A stretch of 64,000 nt of DNA from Sphaerisporangium album (GTDB lineage Bacteria; Actinomycetota; Actinomycetes; Streptosporangiales; Streptosporangiaceae). Numbering within the stretch: the stretch's first letter is position 1; each line of letters opens with the position of its first letter. This document shows, in pieces, positions 15,616-24,101 of this stretch. The DNA lies in the NCBI RefSeq assembly GCF_003323745.1, contig NZ_QOIL01000011.1, positions 1-64,000 on the forward strand, given 5' to 3'. The notes beneath the pieces were generated by a model. It searched no databases and had not been told where the DNA came from. It saw nothing but the letters and a program-made list of their open reading frames with translations. The position numbers and the translations under genes are program-made.

Positions 15616-16962
15616 ATGTCCGGCCGGCAGACCTTGCTGAAGGTGTTGCTGATGAAGCGTCATCAGGAATCGCATCGGGCGTTCTGCCTGGAGTACGAGA
15701 AGGTGGCGCGGAGCATCGACCGGAGCCTGATCGGGTCCTCGCCCAGCCGCGAGGCCTTTGGGCGGTGGTTGAAGGGCCACCTGAAGACGAAGCCTCAGGC
15801 CGACCACTGCCGGGTCCTGGAGCGCATGTTCCCGGGCCACGCCGTTGCGGAACTCCTCGCCCCGTACGACCCTGGAAGCAACAACTCCGGCGTCCCCCAG
15901 ACGCCCCCCAACCCCCGGGAGGCGGCCACGAACCGGCGAGAGGTATTCCAACTCGGCGCCACGACCATGGCCCTGGGCCTGGCAGAAAGCCTCTGGCGCG
16001 GCCCCGACCTCTTCGAACAGGCCCTCGACGCCAGCAACGTTGGCGAAGCGCGCCTCCACTTCTTGGAGTCTCAAGTCGACCGGCTCGCAGAGAGAATGGA
16101 GAAGGTCCCACCTGCGAGCTTGCTCTCCGAGACGTTGCTCTGCTTGGCAAGCGTGCGGGAACTGCTCGGGCATCGGCAGCCCACAGAATCGCAGCGCCGC
16201 CTGGTTCGTGTCGGAGCCAAGCTGTCCATCGTGGTCGGCGTCACCATGTTTTGCGCCAATCAGTTCGCGCTCGCCCGCCGCTGGTATACGGCAGCCACGC
16301 GGGCTGCGGACGAGGCCGGGGACCGCTACATCTCCGATCTTGCACTGTCTAGTACGTTGCTCATACCGACCTATTCGGGCGATGCTCGCGGTGCATTGGC
16401 GCTGGTGACACCGCGTCTGGAACAGGTGGTGGGGGCTACTCCGGCTATTGCCTGGATGTGGGGTTTCGCCGCCCTTGCGCATGCCTCCCTGGGAGACCGT
16501 GCCGCCTTCGAGCGGGCGATCAGCAGGTCGCGTACCACGTTGGATCGGTGCGAGCCGGCCCTACAACAGCCCGGTGCTTTGTCTTTCCAGCGGGAAAGAC
16601 AGATGTTCTACGAGACGCGAGGCCGAGCTGACCTCGGCGATCTCGAAGGCACGGCGGAGGTGGCGACGCGTGCGCTCGCCGCGTACGACCCAACCGACAA
16701 CGCCGATCCCGCGCTGGTGCGGTTTGCCTACGCATGCGCCCTCGTCAAGGCCGGAGAGGTTGAGGAGGCCTGCCGGATCGCCACCGCCGCGATCCGCGAT
16801 CCGTACACCTGCCACAGCCATGTCGTCGTGGTACGTGCCCACGAGTTCGATGCCCTGCTCGCGCCTTCGGGATCAGTGACCGCCGATTGGCGAGAAGCGC
16901 TATCCGAGGTCCGGGCGCCTGACCCGACAACACTGCCGCCTCTGTCGCCGCCGCGAACCTGA
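15616..16962 (+). CDS. XRE/TPR-type actinobacterial regulator, copy 2
   Basis: A 448-aa paralogue of the preceding gene, same orientation. The N-terminal segment differs by few residues (MKRHQESHRAFCLEYEKVA), residues about 69-135 are nearly identical at nucleotide level, and the C-terminal TPR-like part has diverged (for example RLAERMEKVPPASLL, RGALALVTPRLEQVVGATPAIAW). The pattern of one very conserved block between diverged flanks is best explained by recent gene conversion. The divergent TPR half suggests different sensing roles with the same DNA target. A gg-rich stretch (GGTGGGGGCG) precedes the ATG at 15616. Confidence 0.75.
   Translation: MSGRQTLLKVLLMKRHQESHRAFCLEYEKVARSIDRSLIGSSPSREAFGRWLKGHLKTKPQADHCRVLERMFPGHAVAELLAPYDPGSNNSGVPQTPPNPREAATNRREVFQLGATTMALGLAESLWRGPDLFEQALDASNVGEARLHFLESQVDRLAERMEKVPPASLLSETLLCLASVRELLGHRQPTESQRRLVRVGAKLSIVVGVTMFCANQFALARRWYTAATRAADEAGDRYISDLALSSTLLIPTYSGDARGALALVTPRLEQVVGATPAIAWMWGFAALAHASLGDRAAFERAISRSRTTLDRCEPALQQPGALSFQRERQMFYETRGRADLGDLEGTAEVATRALAAYDPTDNADPALVRFAYACALVKAGEVEEACRIATAAIRDPYTCHSHVVVVRAHEFDALLAPSGSVTADWREALSEVRAPDPTTLPPLSPPRT
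15823..16020 (+). repeat. Near-identical ~198-bp block shared by paralogues (copy B)
   Basis: Counterpart of 14245-14442, at an offset of 1578 bases, equal to the offset between the two start codons. Confidence 0.85.
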
Positions 16963-17266
16963 TTTCGTCGTCGCATCGGTGTTTTAGGCGAAGGTCCATC
17001 GGTGGCCCGCCGTACGGCGGTGCCGATTTCGCCGTGCCGCGCCCCACCGTACCGGCGCCGGTACAAGACCACGTCAGTCACGAGGGAGCGGCCCTGACCA
17101 GGGGTGACCGTAAGCAAGGGGAGAAGCGACCAGGAGGTCGACAGCAACCGGGCGTCGCACCGCCGACGTACTGCCCTCCCCTCCAGACGCGCTGCCGACG
17201 CCCCGCCGACGTACTGGTGGGACTAGCAAGGCACTTGTGGAAGGTCGCGGCGGCCTTAAGCGTCGA
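16963..17266. other. Intergenic region between regulator and WXG-like gene
   Basis: No gene with credible coding bias. It contains a perfect 16-bp palindrome at 17049-17064 and a 13-bp direct repeat CGCCGACGTACTG at 17161-17173 and 17204-17216. It is the 3' flank of two convergent genes. Confidence 0.4.
17049..17064. promoter_or_regulatory. Perfect 16-bp palindrome GTACCGGCGCCGGTAC
   Basis: The self-complementary sequence GTACCGGCGCCGGTAC sits between the convergent regulator and WXG-like genes. It could be a protein-binding site or part of a termination structure. No T-tract follows on either strand. Confidence 0.3.
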
Positions 17267-17569
17267 CTATGACCAGCCGCTCATCCCGGTTGCCACCGCT
17301 CGCGAAACCTTGAGTGGAGTGGATCGCAGCTCGGCCTCAAGTTCGGCGAGTACGTGTTGTACGGCCGTCTTCATCCGCGCCCTCCGGCCGTTCAACTCTT
17401 GGCCGAAGGCGCGAGCCGTCGGCCCAACCCACACCGCTTGGCCGCCGAACTGCGCACATGCCGGATCCAGAACGGTCTCCAGTACGTGTACGTGTGCGCG
17501 CACGGCGGCGAGAGCCGCTTCCAGATCCTGATGCCGGGGGTTGGGCACCAGATCGTCGTCGATGGGCAA
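17267..17569 (-). CDS. WXG100-like small protein (type VII secretion-associated)
   Basis: A 100-aa all-helical protein. The sequence around AVWVGPTARAFGQELNGRRA looks like the W-x-G turn and ARAF signature that actinobacterial WXG100/ESX-type proteins carry between two helices. Helix 1 is DLEAALAAVRAHVHVLETVL and helix 2 is KTAVQHVLAELEAEL. The TTG start is favoured because GGAG lies 6 bases upstream; a GTG 7 codons later is the alternative. The context with a lipoprotein and a large DUF6571-like gene supports a type VII secretion cargo cluster. No EccC-type motor is in the window. Confidence 0.6.
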   Translation of the reverse strand: MPIDDDLVPNPRHQDLEAALAAVRAHVHVLETVLDPACAQFGGQAVWVGPTARAFGQELNGRRARMKTAVQHVLAELEAELRSTPLKVSRAVATGMSGWS

Positions 17570-17686
17570 GCCGGACTCCTGCTGCGGTGAATGCGTCGGT
17601 CAGGATGTAGATACTAGGTGGCGCGGCGGTTCTCACTGAGATTATGTGGTGCGCGACCGGGTTCCAGCCAGATGGAGGCGAAGACG

Positions 17687-18151
17687 ATGCTCATCCTGTC
17701 CAGTCCCGCAAAGCTCTGGTGTAAGGCGGCCCTACTTGTTCTTCTGACGCCCGTTGCCTTGACCGCCTGCACATGGGACAAAGGCCCCACTGTCGCCGAA
17801 GCCGGTCAAACCCTAAAAAGTCACATCCTACAACTGCTGAAGGAACGAAATGCAGACGATGTGACTATCACTGACCCTGGGGGCAAGAACATAGCCTGTG
17901 CTGATGGTAAGGTAAAACAAACCTTTGCTGCCACAGGGCGAGACCTCCCGCAAAGGAAGCCTGATGCGCTTGTAGACGCGTTGCTGGGGGCGCTAAGGCG
18001 GGTTGCACCCTATGACATTATTTCGACAGGTGATCCGGGTCAGCCTGTTCGTGTGCAGAATAGGGGCACGCAGACAATTTTGATCCTAAGTTCGCCAGGG
18101 AATGGCGAATATTTGGTCCGAGGGGAAACCTCGTGCTTGGAAGTTAGTTGA
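17687..18151 (+). CDS. Secreted lipoprotein of unknown function
   Basis: A 154-aa lipoprotein. The signal peptide KLWCKAALLVLLTPVALTAC ends in the lipobox LTAC (Cys about 27). The mature part has no recognised domain and includes two further Cys (in IACADGK and TSCLEVS). The ATG at 17687 was chosen because GGAGG lies 8 bases upstream; an in-frame ATG at 17672 would overlap that site. Base composition is clearly lower in GC than the flanking genes (AAA, ACA and TAT codons are common), suggesting recent acquisition. The 3' end overlaps the convergent large gene by 8 bases. Confidence 0.7.
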   Translation: MLILSSPAKLWCKAALLVLLTPVALTACTWDKGPTVAEAGQTLKSHILQLLKERNADDVTITDPGGKNIACADGKVKQTFAATGRDLPQRKPDALVDALLGALRRVAPYDIISTGDPGQPVRVQNRGTQTILILSSPGNGEYLVRGETSCLEVS

Positions 18152-20168
18152 GCGGCCCGTCGAACAGGTGTGTGCGGTTCCTTGCATAGTCCTTGCGTCC
18201 GTCGAAACGGTCGGCTAAGAAGCGGGTGGTTCCTCCCAGGGAGTTTTTATCTCTGTCCAGACCGTTTTCTGTGAACCAGCGGTCCAGCGCGTTGAGGCCA
18301 TCGTTCCCGAACTTCAGGATGTCGGCGAACGGGCGTAGGCGGCCGCCTCCGTCGGTGATGGAGACGCCTGGTGGGCATGCGTCTTGGTATTCTTGTGGCG
18401 ATATTTTGGGTTTAAAGCCTGACCTTAACAATGCTTGAGCGATGGCGTGTTGTCGACCTAGAGTTTCCAGTTCATCGGCTGTGCGAATCTTTTCGACCTC
18501 TTTCAGATCATCTGGCTTGAATCCATCCACGGCCGACCAGGCGGTACTCAGAGCAGTCCAGGTGATCGGAATGCCTTCGAATGGAGGGAAGAGTCCCGCT
18601 AGTCCCATTCCGGTGCCGATCGCAAAGCTTCGCATCTTGTCGAATTCTTCGGCGGCGTCGTCTACAGCTTTCCCGAGCTTTTCGCGGGCTGCCAGTTGGA
18701 GGCCGCGGACGTTGCCAAGTGCAGCGAAGGTGTCATCCAACCGAGTGGAGTCGTCGTTCTTCATCATGTCGGACACTCCTTCGCCGATCAGTCGAGCAGT
18801 GAGAATGTCCATACCCGCTTGGAAAGGCATCTGATTGTCAAGGCTGTCGGCGAAGGTCTTGATGAACTTGTAGGTGTCTTCGGGGCTCAACCGGAAGGTG
18901 GGTTTCAGCCCGGGAATCTGCGACCTGACGCTTCCGAATGCGCTGGGGAGGACGTGGTTGGCGTCGCCGAGGTTGGCACCCTCGGTGATTTCGGTGGCGT
19001 AGGCCCCAGCGATTTCGGAGAGGTGGATTCTGGTGGGTTCGGATAGTTTGAGGTCGTCTGCTGTGGTGATTACGGTGAAGGCGAAGCGGGCGGCCGGGTC
19101 GCTGTGGTGGCCGTCTTTTTCGTCGTAGGCGCCGGAGGCCGATGCCAGGACGCGTCCGAACGCGTCGGCGGATGTGGCGTCCACCGCCGAGCGGTCGTTG
19201 AGGTTTTTCAGGAAGGTCACCAGGTCGGGCCGTTGGTCTGAACGGCCGGGTGAGGGCATGCCGGGGATCGAGAACTTGGCGAGTACGTCCCTTGGTAGCG
19301 GGCTGTCGCGGGTGGCCAGGCTGATCGCGAGGCGGGCCGCGCCGGGGTCTCTGGCGAGCGCTTTGAGATACGGCGTGAGTGTCGAACCCACGGCCTTCTC
19401 GCCAGGTATGAAGATCTGGGTGGCGACCACTTGGGCGAGCCACTCGGTGGGGAAGCGTCCTGCGGACAGCAGCTCTCCGATGGCCGTCTGTTCGTCGTGG
19501 TTCGCGGCCTTGTTCTTCATGCCATTGCTGATCGCGGCTAGGCCGGCCACTGCGGCGCCTCCGGCGCTGAGGGCCGTTCCCAGCGCCTTGCTGACCGTGT
19601 CGACCGCCGACTGGTCGCCCTCCTGGAGGGCGTGCCGCAGTCGCTCGGGAAGCCGCAAGGTCCGGTCCAGGCCGAGGCTGGCGAAGAAGGCTGCGGTGAA
19701 CGCGGGATCATTGGCATGGGCTGCCAGGGCATCGACGATTTTCTGGTACTTCTCATCCAGGCCCGGGTCGAAGAAGACATCCGGGTCGATCTTCTTGTAC
19801 TGGGCCGCCAGATCTGTGCCGAGCCGTCGTGCCTCCGCCGCCGGAAGCATGCTTTTCTCTTCGTACGGCACCAAGCCGCCGCCCGCGCCCGGCGACCAGT
19901 CGGGGAGCTTGGCCGTGTCGTGGGCCAGCTTGCTGCGGCGTCTGAGGTCGGGGAGGCGTTCGTCGAGCCAGTGTTCGACCTCGCCGATGGGGTCAAGGGA
20001 GGTCGCGGGTACGCCGTTGGCGGCGAATACTCGGCGGATGGCCTCGGTGCGCTCGCCGATGACGCCCCGGGCGTGCTCTACCTCGGTGATGAAACCGTCC
20101 ATCAGGTTCGGGTCGATGCCCGTGAAGTCGGGTGACAGCGGTCCTGTCCCTGGTGGCACGGTGCTCAT
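18144..20168 (-). CDS. Large DUF6571-like protein, probably type VII secretion-associated
   Basis: A 674-aa, mainly helical protein without signal peptide. The first ~90 residues resemble the helical hairpin at the N-terminus of large WXG-type proteins (LMDGFITEVEHARGVIGER). Next come HANDPAFTAAFFASLG and a hydrophobic Gly/Ala segment (TALSAGGAAVAGLAAIS, about residues 195-212), features I associate with the DUF6571-type proteins of actinomycetes. The long C-terminal part has a second hydrophobic patch (GTGMGLAGLFPPFEGIP) and no clear catalytic motif. It could be a secreted effector or a structural protein. ATG at 20168 with GGGGG about 9 bases upstream. GC content falls toward the 3' end (18150-18700). 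Confidence 0.6.
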   Translation of the reverse strand: MSTVPPGTGPLSPDFTGIDPNLMDGFITEVEHARGVIGERTEAIRRVFAANGVPATSLDPIGEVEHWLDERLPDLRRRSKLAHDTAKLPDWSPGAGGGLVPYEEKSMLPAAEARRLGTDLAAQYKKIDPDVFFDPGLDEKYQKIVDALAAHANDPAFTAAFFASLGLDRTLRLPERLRHALQEGDQSAVDTVSKALGTALSAGGAAVAGLAAISNGMKNKAANHDEQTAIGELLSAGRFPTEWLAQVVATQIFIPGEKAVGSTLTPYLKALARDPGAARLAISLATRDSPLPRDVLAKFSIPGMPSPGRSDQRPDLVTFLKNLNDRSAVDATSADAFGRVLASASGAYDEKDGHHSDPAARFAFTVITTADDLKLSEPTRIHLSEIAGAYATEITEGANLGDANHVLPSAFGSVRSQIPGLKPTFRLSPEDTYKFIKTFADSLDNQMPFQAGMDILTARLIGEGVSDMMKNDDSTRLDDTFAALGNVRGLQLAAREKLGKAVDDAAEEFDKMRSFAIGTGMGLAGLFPPFEGIPITWTALSTAWSAVDGFKPDDLKEVEKIRTADELETLGRQHAIAQALLRSGFKPKISPQEYQDACPPGVSITDGGGRLRPFADILKFGNDGLNALDRWFTENGLDRDKNSLGGTTRFLADRFDGRKDYARNRTHLFDGPLN

Positions 20169-20424
20169 GCGCTCACGCCCCCTGCGCTCATATTGTTCAG
20201 TCCCCTGCTCTCGGTCATGTCCGCTGGTCTTACCGACGCCCCGTCGGCCGTGCGTGCCGCCCCATTGGCCGATCCCGTCCGGCGTTCCGTTCGTCCGTCC
20301 GTCCGTTCCGCCCACGTGGCCGCGTCCTGCCCGCGGCTCGTACCTCTACCGGCCCCATGGGCGGGGTCGTGCCCTGACGGTCGTGTTCGCGGTCTCCGGT
20401 GTCCCCCGTGGTGCGTGCTGGACG

Positions 20425-20438
20425 ACCAAAGTAACGCA
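20425..20438 (-). promoter_or_regulatory. Shared motif ACCAARGTAACGCA, copy 1
   Basis: ACCAAAGTAACGCA occurs here and, with one change, at 25057-25070. Both copies lie upstream of minus-strand genes (the DUF6571-like gene and the DUF2786 gene), so on that strand the motif reads TGCGTTACYTTGGT and could be a promoter element or operator. Confidence 0.35.
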
Positions 20439-20598
20439 GGAGGGGTGAAGAAAGAGGGATCATCGTAAGCCGGGGATGGTCGGGGGATGGGTAACGCATG
20501 GCGGGTTGCGGGGTTGGGGTCTTTTGTTCAGTCGGCGGGCCTCTGGCGCATATATTTTATAGGGCTATGCACGTCGTCCTATGGTCGGCCGTGATTTT

Positions 20599-20614
20599 GG
20601 TATTCCGGAATGCC
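20599..20614. promoter_or_regulatory. Imperfect palindrome GGTATTCCGGAATGCC
   Basis: Arms of 8 bp match at 7 positions, about 190 bases before the subtilase start. It is a candidate operator. Confidence 0.25.
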
Positions 20615-20795
20615 GGGTCGGAGCTGGACCTTTCAGTTTCAAAGGCTGTTTTACGTCACTTCAGACTCATCTGACTACATTATGTCAATTCCAGGTAACA
20701 GATTCCGTTCCGCTCTGGAATGAGGGGGTAAGGCAGGTCAATCTCCTCTTTGTCGGTCCGCAACACGGACGGACCGCAGACTGGAGGATCCCCCC

Positions 20796-22019
20796 GTGCG
20801 TAAAACGCTCCTCACAGCCCTGTTCGCCGCCGCCCTGGCCCTGCCGGTGATCCCGGCCACGGCCGCGATGGCGGCGCCGGACCCCGTCGGCGACTACATC
20901 GTCGTGCTCAAGGACGGAACCAACGCCGCGTCGTTCGTCCGCAACTCGCTGGCCGGATCGCAGGCCATCAGCGTGGACAACATCTACAGCCACGCGCTGA
21001 GCGGCTACTCGGGCAAGATGACCGCCGAGGCGGCCGCGGCCCTCGCCAAGGACCCGCTGGTGCAGTGGGTGCAGCCCGACAAGACGGTCTCGATCGCCGC
21101 GCAGACGCTGCCCACCGGAATCAACCGGATCGACGCCGAGCTCAGCCCCACCGCCGCGATCAACGGCGTGGACACGCGGGTCAACGTGGACGTGGCGGTC
21201 ATCGACACCGGCATCCAGCTGACCCACCCCGAGCTGAACGTCTACACCGCGGGCGCCAAGAACTGCAACGACGGCACCAGCGCCAACGACGGCAACGGTC
21301 ACGGCACGCATGTCGCGGGCACGATCGGCGCCATCGACAACGCCAACGGCGTCGTCGGGGTCGCGCCGGGTGCCCGGCTGTGGCCGGTGCGCGTGCTGAA
21401 CGCCGGCGGATCCGGTACGTGGGCGCAGGTCATCTGCGGCATCGACTACGTCACCGCGAACGCCTCGCAGATCGAGGTCGCCAACATGAGCCTCGGCGGG
21501 TCCGGCACCGACGACGGCAACTGTGGCAACAACAACGCCGATGCCATGCACAAGTCGATCTGTGCCGCGGTCGCGGCGGGCGTGACCTTCGTGGTGGCGG
21601 CGGGGAACAACAACACGAACTCGGCCAGCTTCGTGCCCGCGGCGTACGACGAGGTCATCACCGTCAGCGCGCTGGCCGACTTCAACGGGACGCCCGGCGG
21701 CGGCGGCGCGGCCACCTGCTACAGCGACGTGGACGACACCAAGGCCAACTTCTCCAACTACGGCGCCGACGTCGACATCATCGCTCCGGGCGTCTGCATC
21801 TACTCCACCTGGACCGGCAGCTCGTACAACACCATCTCCGGCACCTCGATGGCGTCCCCGCACGTCGCGGGCGGCGCGGCGCTGTGGAAGGCGACGCATC
21901 CGACGGCGACCCCGGCGGCCGTGAAGTCGGCGCTGCAGACCGCGGGCACCACGAACTGGAACAACGTGGACGACCCCGACGGGATCAAGGAGAAGCTGCT
22001 CAACGTCGCGACCTTCTGA
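20796..22019 (+). CDS. Secreted subtilisin-like serine protease (S8), copy 1
   Basis: A 407-aa extracellular protease. The signal peptide (residues about 1-27, ending near AMA) is followed by an inhibitor-I9-type propeptide (YIVVLKDGTNAASFVRN to LVQWVQPDKTVSIAAQ, about 33-103), then the S8 catalytic domain. The triad is visible: Asp137 in VIDTG, His169 in GHGTHVAG, and Ser351 in GTSMASPHVAG, with N in AAGNNN as the likely oxyanion region. The GTG start has GGAGG about 8 bases upstream. It is followed by a strong terminator and then by a paralogue. There is no C-terminal anchor, so it is predicted to be released. Confidence 0.93.
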   Translation: MRKTLLTALFAAALALPVIPATAAMAAPDPVGDYIVVLKDGTNAASFVRNSLAGSQAISVDNIYSHALSGYSGKMTAEAAAALAKDPLVQWVQPDKTVSIAAQTLPTGINRIDAELSPTAAINGVDTRVNVDVAVIDTGIQLTHPELNVYTAGAKNCNDGTSANDGNGHGTHVAGTIGAIDNANGVVGVAPGARLWPVRVLNAGGSGTWAQVICGIDYVTANASQIEVANMSLGGSGTDDGNCGNNNADAMHKSICAAVAAGVTFVVAAGNNNTNSASFVPAAYDEVITVSALADFNGTPGGGGAATCYSDVDDTKANFSNYGADVDIIAPGVCIYSTWTGSSYNTISGTSMASPHVAGGAALWKATHPTATPAAVKSALQTAGTTNWNNVDDPDGIKEKLLNVATF

Positions 22020-22088
22020 GGTCGACTGAGCCCTCCGTCCCCATACGGAAGGCCTGACCGAGAGACGAAGGCTTGATCGAGATACGAA

Positions 22089-22123
22089 GGACCCACGGGG
22101 ATCGCCGACCCGTGGGTCCTTTT
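22089..22123 (+). terminator. Rho-independent terminator after subtilase copy 1
   Basis: A perfect 11-bp stem (GGACCCACGGG / CCCGTGGGTCC, 22089-22099 with 22109-22119) and 9-nt loop are followed by TTTT. It is strong and separates the two subtilase genes into distinct transcription units. Confidence 0.9.
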
Positions 22124-22203
22124 CGCGAGGCGGGCCACCGACGTCCCACCCGGTTCGCCCCGGCCTCATCGGTTCATAGACCACTGAGTAGAGGATCGGC
22201 CCC

Positions 22204-23406
22204 GTGCGCAGAACGCTCTTCGCAGCACTTTTCACCGCTTCCCTGGCCATGGCGTCGATTACGGCCACAGCCGCCATCGCCGCCGCTCCCGAACCCGTCG
22301 GCCACTACATCGTCGTGCTCAAGGACGGAACCGACGCCACGTCGTTCGTGCGCAACTCGCTGGCGGCTTCCCGGGCCGTCGGCGTGGACGACATCTACAG
22401 CCACGCGCTCAGCGGCTACTCGGCCAAGATGACCGCCGAGGCGGCCGCGGCCCTTGCCAAGGACCCCCTGGTGCAGTGGGTGCAGCCCGACAAGACGGTC
22501 TCGATCGCCGCGCAGACGCTGCCCACCGGGGTCAACCGGGTGGACGCCGACCTCAGCCCAACCGCCAGGATCAACAACGTCGACGAACGGGTCAACGTGG
22601 ACGTGGCGGTCATCGACACCGGCATCCAGCTGACCCACCCCGAGCTGAACGTCTACACGGCGGGCGCCAAGAACTGCAACGACGGGACCAGCGCCAACGA
22701 CCTCAACGGGCATGGGACGCACGTCGCCGGGACGATCGGCGCGATCGACAACACCGCCGGGGTCGTCGGGGTCGCCCCGGGGGCCCGGCTGTGGCCGGTG
22801 CGCGTGCTGAACCGCGATGGAACTGGTACATGGGCGCAGGTCATCTGCGGCATCAACTACGTCACTGCCCACGCCTCGGAGATCGAGGTCGTCAACATGA
22901 GCCTCGGCGGGTCCGGCTTCGACGACGGCGACTGCGGCCGCACCAACGGCGACGCCCTGCACCTGGCGATCTGCACCTCCGTCGCGGCGGGCGTGACGTA
23001 CGCGGTGGCGGCAGGGAACAGCGCCTCGGACGCGGCCCTCTTCGTTCCCGCGGCCTACGACGAGGTCATCACCGTCAGCACGCTGGCCGACTACAACGGG
23101 CTTCCCGGCGGTGGAGCGACCGGCTGCTCCAGCGCTCCCGACGACACTCGGAGCCCCACCTCCAATTTCGGCGACGATGTCGACCTCATCGCTCCGGGCT
23201 TCTGTATCTACTCCACCTGGATCGGCAGCTTGTACAAGACCCTCTCGGGTGCCTCGATGGCGAGCGCGCACGTGGCGGGGGGCGCGGCGCTCTGGAAGGC
23301 CACGCACCCGGCCGCGACTCCGGCGTCGGTCAGGACGTCGCTCCAGGCCGCGGCCGTCCCGGTTCTCGGCATTCCGGAGAAGCTGCTGAACGTCGCCACC
23401 TTCTGA
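22204..23406 (+). CDS. Secreted subtilisin-like serine protease (S8), copy 2 with altered Ser motif
   Basis: A 400-aa tandem paralogue of the preceding protease, with the same layout: signal peptide 1-27, I9 propeptide to about 103, S8 domain. Asp138 (VIDTG) and His170 (GHGTHVAG) are kept. Around the nucleophile the usual GTSMASPHVAG reads GASMASAHVAG: Ser351 is present, but the Thr before it and the Pro after it are replaced by Ala. The region before the C-terminus is 7 residues shorter than copy 1. Activity is likely but may be altered. GTG start with GAGGA about 8-10 bases upstream. Confidence 0.92.
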   Translation: MRRTLFAALFTASLAMASITATAAIAAAPEPVGHYIVVLKDGTDATSFVRNSLAASRAVGVDDIYSHALSGYSAKMTAEAAAALAKDPLVQWVQPDKTVSIAAQTLPTGVNRVDADLSPTARINNVDERVNVDVAVIDTGIQLTHPELNVYTAGAKNCNDGTSANDLNGHGTHVAGTIGAIDNTAGVVGVAPGARLWPVRVLNRDGTGTWAQVICGINYVTAHASEIEVVNMSLGGSGFDDGDCGRTNGDALHLAICTSVAAGVTYAVAAGNSASDAALFVPAAYDEVITVSTLADYNGLPGGGATGCSSAPDDTRSPTSNFGDDVDLIAPGFCIYSTWIGSLYKTLSGASMASAHVAGGAALWKATHPAATPASVRTSLQAAAVPVLGIPEKLLNVATF

Positions 23407-23425
23407 CGCCGGCCGACAGACAGGG

Positions 23426-23464
23426 GCGGGCCCATGGACACCGACGTCGTGTCCATGGGCCCGC
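23426..23464 (+). terminator. Strong 16-bp hairpin after subtilase copy 2
   Basis: Perfect 16-bp arms (23426-23441 and 23449-23464; core GGGCCCATGGACAC) around a 7-nt loop start 19 bases after the stop. There is no T-tract, only GCTGTTC, so it may act as an L-shaped or bidirectional terminator between convergent genes. Confidence 0.75.
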
Positions 23465-23531
23465 GCTGTTCACGACGGCCCGGCCGGGCGGCATGCCGGA
23501 CGTGGCGATCACGATGAGGGGGAAAGGACGC

Positions 23532-23852
23532 TCAGGGGATGTACACGTTGAAGTAGTAGCCCGGTGCATAGGAGCGGTCGCCGTTGTAGTAGTAGCAGGC
23601 GCTGTACCCGGTGTATCCGTCGTCGCCGGCGTCGAACAGGCCGGCATCGCAGGCCGCCTTGGTCGGATAGGGGCCCTGGCGATACCAGTCCGGCGGCAGC
23701 GGGGCCAGGCGGCCCTCGGCGGAGGCGGGCGCGTGGCTGGACGCGGACACATGGGTGGAGGCCGAGGCGACGGCAGGTGCGGCGGTGGCGAGGGCGCCGG
23801 CGCTCACCGCCACGGCGAGTGCCGCCGCGGCTTGTAATCTGCGGATTCGCAC
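23532..23852 (-). CDS. Small secreted protein, Tyr-rich C-terminus
   Basis: A 106-aa protein with an N-terminal signal peptide (RRLQAAAALAVAVSAGALATAAPAVASA, cleavage near residue 30), a Ser/Ala linker, then a 55-residue domain with two Cys (in KAACDAG and YSACYYY) likely bridged outside the cell. The end is Tyr-rich (CYYYNGDRSYAPGYYFNVYIP). GTG start with AAGGAG about 10 bases upstream. Small secreted Cys-pair proteins of this kind are common in Streptomyces-like bacteria; the function is unknown. Confidence 0.7.
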   Translation of the reverse strand: MRIRRLQAAAALAVAVSAGALATAAPAVASASTHVSASSHAPASAEGRLAPLPPDWYRQGPYPTKAACDAGLFDAGDDGYTGYSACYYYNGDRSYAPGYYFNVYIP

Positions 23853-24101
23853 TGGGGACGACTCCTTACGGATCCATCGAAAAGGGGGCGTTTTCAGGTA
23901 ATCACCGATACGCGGGAGTGAGGAGCTACCGGCCCTCCATAGTTCTGTTGCCTGGCGGCCATCACCGGCCGTGGACGTTCACGAGGGCGCCTCCTTCGCG
24001 AGAACGGGCGCCGGAGCCGGTGGTTCCGTCACGATTTCACCCCAGAGCAGGCGTACGCCTCGCTGGCTCGTCATGCCTGAACGCCGTCGCGGCGCGGGAC
24101 G

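Larger units (their letters stand above)
20169..20795. other. 627-bp gene-free divergent promoter region
   Basis: No credible gene. The part from about 20500 to 20720 is AT-rich for this genome (for example CATATATTTTATAGGG near 20550) and must hold the promoter of the subtilase gene at 20796. Visible elements are a GTCC microsatellite near 20290-20310, the motif ACCAAAGTAACGCA at 20425-20438 shared with 25057-25070, and the imperfect palindrome GGTATTCCGGAATGCC at 20599-20614. A small hairpin GTCCG-CAACA-CGGAC at 20756-20770 lies just before the Shine-Dalgarno. Confidence 0.5.

Noticed and set aside
17034-17531. Plus-strand 165-codon frame opposite the WXG-like gene
   Set aside because: Ser/Cys/Arg-rich shadow; the opposite strand gives the WXG-like helical protein with a proper Shine-Dalgarno.
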